Assembly (NCBI GenBank): GCA_023430845.1
Contig: JAEYYJ010000421.1
Coordinates: forward strand, 1-7,105
Source of the DNA: Pseudomonadota bacterium
GTDB lineage: Bacteria > Pseudomonadota > Alphaproteobacteria > Rhizobiales > Hyphomicrobiaceae
Direction: 5' to 3'
Length of the DNA stretch: 7,105 nt
Part shown: positions 5,808-7,105 of the stretch, one piece after another
How the letters are laid out: every line of letters begins with the position of its first letter
How positions within the stretch are numbered: position 1 is the stretch's first letter
Notes under the pieces: model-generated
What the model was told of the DNA's origin: nothing
Databases searched by the model: none
The model's input: the letters and a program-made list of their open reading frames with translations, nothing else
Position numbers and translations under genes: made by a program

Positions 5808-7105
5808 ATGCTACGTCGACTTATGCTCGCTTCCACTGTTTCTTTGCTCGCCCTATCGGCAGCCACTGCCGCCGAACATCAGGCCAAGCTCGCCGGCCAC
5901 GTCGTGCTGCCGGCTGCGACCTTCATCGAGCCGCCCGCTGATGCGCCCGCCGACCTCAAGACCTCGGGCAAGTTCGCCACCGGGCCGACGCGCGTGGAGG
6001 CACTCGGCTCGGTCGAGGGCAAATCGCGCGGGCGTCCGACCGGGCTCAGCGTGCCGTTCAAGGGTCAGCCGGTGCAGGGTCATTCCGGCATCAAGCGGAT
6101 GCCCGACGGCACGTTCTGGGTCATCATCGACAATGGCTTCGGCTCCAAAGCCAACTCGCCGGATGCGGCGCTGTTCCTCAATCACTATCGCATGGATTGG
6201 GACAAGGGCGCCGTCGAGCGCCTGAAGACGATCTTCCTGCACGACCCCGACAAGAAGGTCCCCTTCCGCATCGTGCACGAGGGCACGGAGAAGCGCTATC
6301 TGACCGGCGCCGATCTCGACCTCGAAGGCTTCCAGATCATCGGCGACAAAATCTGGATCGGCGAGGAGTTCGGACCCTACATCATCCGCGCCGACATGAA
6401 CGGCAAGGTCGAAGCGCTGTTCGAAACACTCGCGGACGGCAAGCCGGTGCGCTCTCCTGACCACTATACCGTCACGGCAGCCAATCCCGGCGCCACAAAT
6501 GCTGCGGTCAATCTGCGCCGCTCCAAGGGTTATGAGGGCTTCGCCGCGTCGAAGGACGGCAAGTTCATTTACGGGATGCTCGAAGGCCCGCTCTGGGATG
6601 CCGAGAAGAAGGACTGGGAGAAGGTCGACGGCAAAACCGCGCTGCGCGTTCTCGAATTCTCGGTCGCGGACGAGAAGTGGACGGGTCGCCATTGGAAGTA
6701 TGTGCTCGAACCCGGCGGCGAGGCCATCGGCGACTTCAACATGATCGACGCGACGACGGCACTCGTCATCGAGCGCGACGACAAGGAAGGCACGGCCGAC
6801 AAGGCCTGCCCCGAAGGCAAGAAGGCGACCGACTGCTTCGACGACATCGCGAAGTTCAAGCGCATCGTGAAGATCGAGATGACGGACGCGAACGTCGGCG
6901 GGCCGGTGCGCAAGATCGGCTACATCGATCTGCTGAAGATCCAGGATCCCGACAAGAAGGCGCGGAAGCCCCTCAATGACGGCGTTCTGAAGTTTCCATT
7001 CTTCACGATCGAGAACGTCGACGTCGTGGACGCGCGCCACATTATCGTCGGCAACGACAACAACCTGCCGTTCTCGACGAGCCGCGATCCCAACAAGGTC
7101 GACGA
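5808..7105 (+). CDS. Secreted esterase-like phytase family protein (3' end cut by window edge)
   Basis: The frame is open from the ATG at 5808 to the window end, giving 432 residues without a stop. It matches the phytase-like esterase family (PF13449 type) of exported, probably beta-propeller proteins. Seen: a signal peptide with a twin-Arg-like but not Tat-type start MLRRLML, a hydrophobic core, and a likely cleavage after Ala21 or Ala22. Then come family blocks GHSGIKRMPDGTFWV (from 91), DLEGFQ (172-177), GEEFGPY (185-191), YEGF (242-245), LEGPLWD (258-264) and IERDD (321-325), where acidic residues recur as in metal-binding propellers. Cys334 and Cys343 could form a disulfide in the periplasm. 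The start is well supported by AGGAGA 5 nt upstream and by the signal peptide. The family name comes from distant likeness to phytases; real substrate (a phosphoester or other) is not known. Third codon positions are strongly G/C, like the neighbours. Confidence 0.88.
   Translation, partial: MLRRLMLASTVSLLALSAATAAEHQAKLAGHVVLPAATFIEPPADAPADLKTSGKFATGPTRVEALGSVEGKSRGRPTGLSVPFKGQPVQGHSGIKRMPDGTFWVIIDNGFGSKANSPDAALFLNHYRMDWDKGAVERLKTIFLHDPDKKVPFRIVHEGTEKRYLTGADLDLEGFQIIGDKIWIGEEFGPYIIRADMNGKVEALFETLADGKPVRSPDHYTVTAANPGATNAAVNLRRSKGYEGFAASKDGKFIYGMLEGPLWDAEKKDWEKVDGKTALRVLEFSVADEKWTGRHWKYVLEPGGEAIGDFNMIDATTALVIERDDKEGTADKACPEGKKATDCFDDIAKFKRIVKIEMTDANVGGPVRKIGYIDLLKIQDPDKKARKPLNDGVLKFPFFTIENVDVVDARHIIVGNDNNLPFSTSRDPNKVD

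Noticed and set aside
6040..6090. Possible frameshift in the phytase-like gene near the TTCAAGGG run
   Set aside because: Careful codon counting shows the frame from the ATG at 5808 continues unbroken through VPFKGQPVQGHSG and on to the window end.
5853..7040. A 395-codon minus-strand open frame opposite the phytase-like gene
   Set aside because: The plus-strand frame has a signal peptide, a good ribosome binding site and recognisable family motifs. The antisense frame has none of these and is a composition shadow.

Overview
This is a 7.1 kb chromosomal window from a GC-rich bacterium, most likely an alphaproteobacterium and possibly of the order Hyphomicrobiales. That placement rests on the strong G/C preference at third codon positions and on the resemblance of several proteins (membrane-tethered cyclic-nucleotide-binding protein, phytase-like esterase, LysR/TauE pair) to families common in that order. 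It is an inference without a database search. I see no rRNA, tRNA, CRISPR array, insertion sequence or phage gene. The base composition is even, so this looks like ordinary chromosome.

Layout. (1) Positions 1-1471, minus strand: a zeta-crystallin/PIG3-type quinone oxidoreductase followed 30 bp downstream by a PlsC-type acyltransferase that runs off the left edge. The pair is probably one transcript from a visible sigma70-like promoter (1523-1551). (2) Positions 1651-2289, plus strand: a small protein with three membrane helices and a cyclic-nucleotide-binding domain, with no DNA-binding domain. It ends 4 bp from the convergent LysR gene. (3) Positions 2294-4026: a LysR-type regulator (minus) and a TauE/SafE-family permease (plus), divergently arranged around a 25-bp dyad that carries an exact T-N11-A LysR box. 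(4) Positions 4057-5550, minus strand: a membrane diguanylate cyclase (MASE1-like sensor plus GGDEF domain) that lacks the product-inhibition site. (5) Positions 5808-7105, plus strand: a secreted phytase-like esterase family protein, open to the right edge, with a hairpin overlapping its ribosome binding site.

How the genes work together. The LysR/permease pair is the only clear regulatory unit: the regulator probably controls export of, or tolerance to, a small anion, perhaps a sulfur oxyanion or organic acid. The oxidoreductase and acyltransferase are linked by position but not by an obvious pathway. The window holds two proteins connected with cyclic nucleotides (one maker of c-di-GMP, one presumed cNMP receptor), but they are not co-transcribed and are probably unrelated. 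I found no multi-gene system that looks new. The most interesting items are the operator dyad, the Popeye-like layout of the cyclic-nucleotide-binding protein, and the hairpin at the esterase start.
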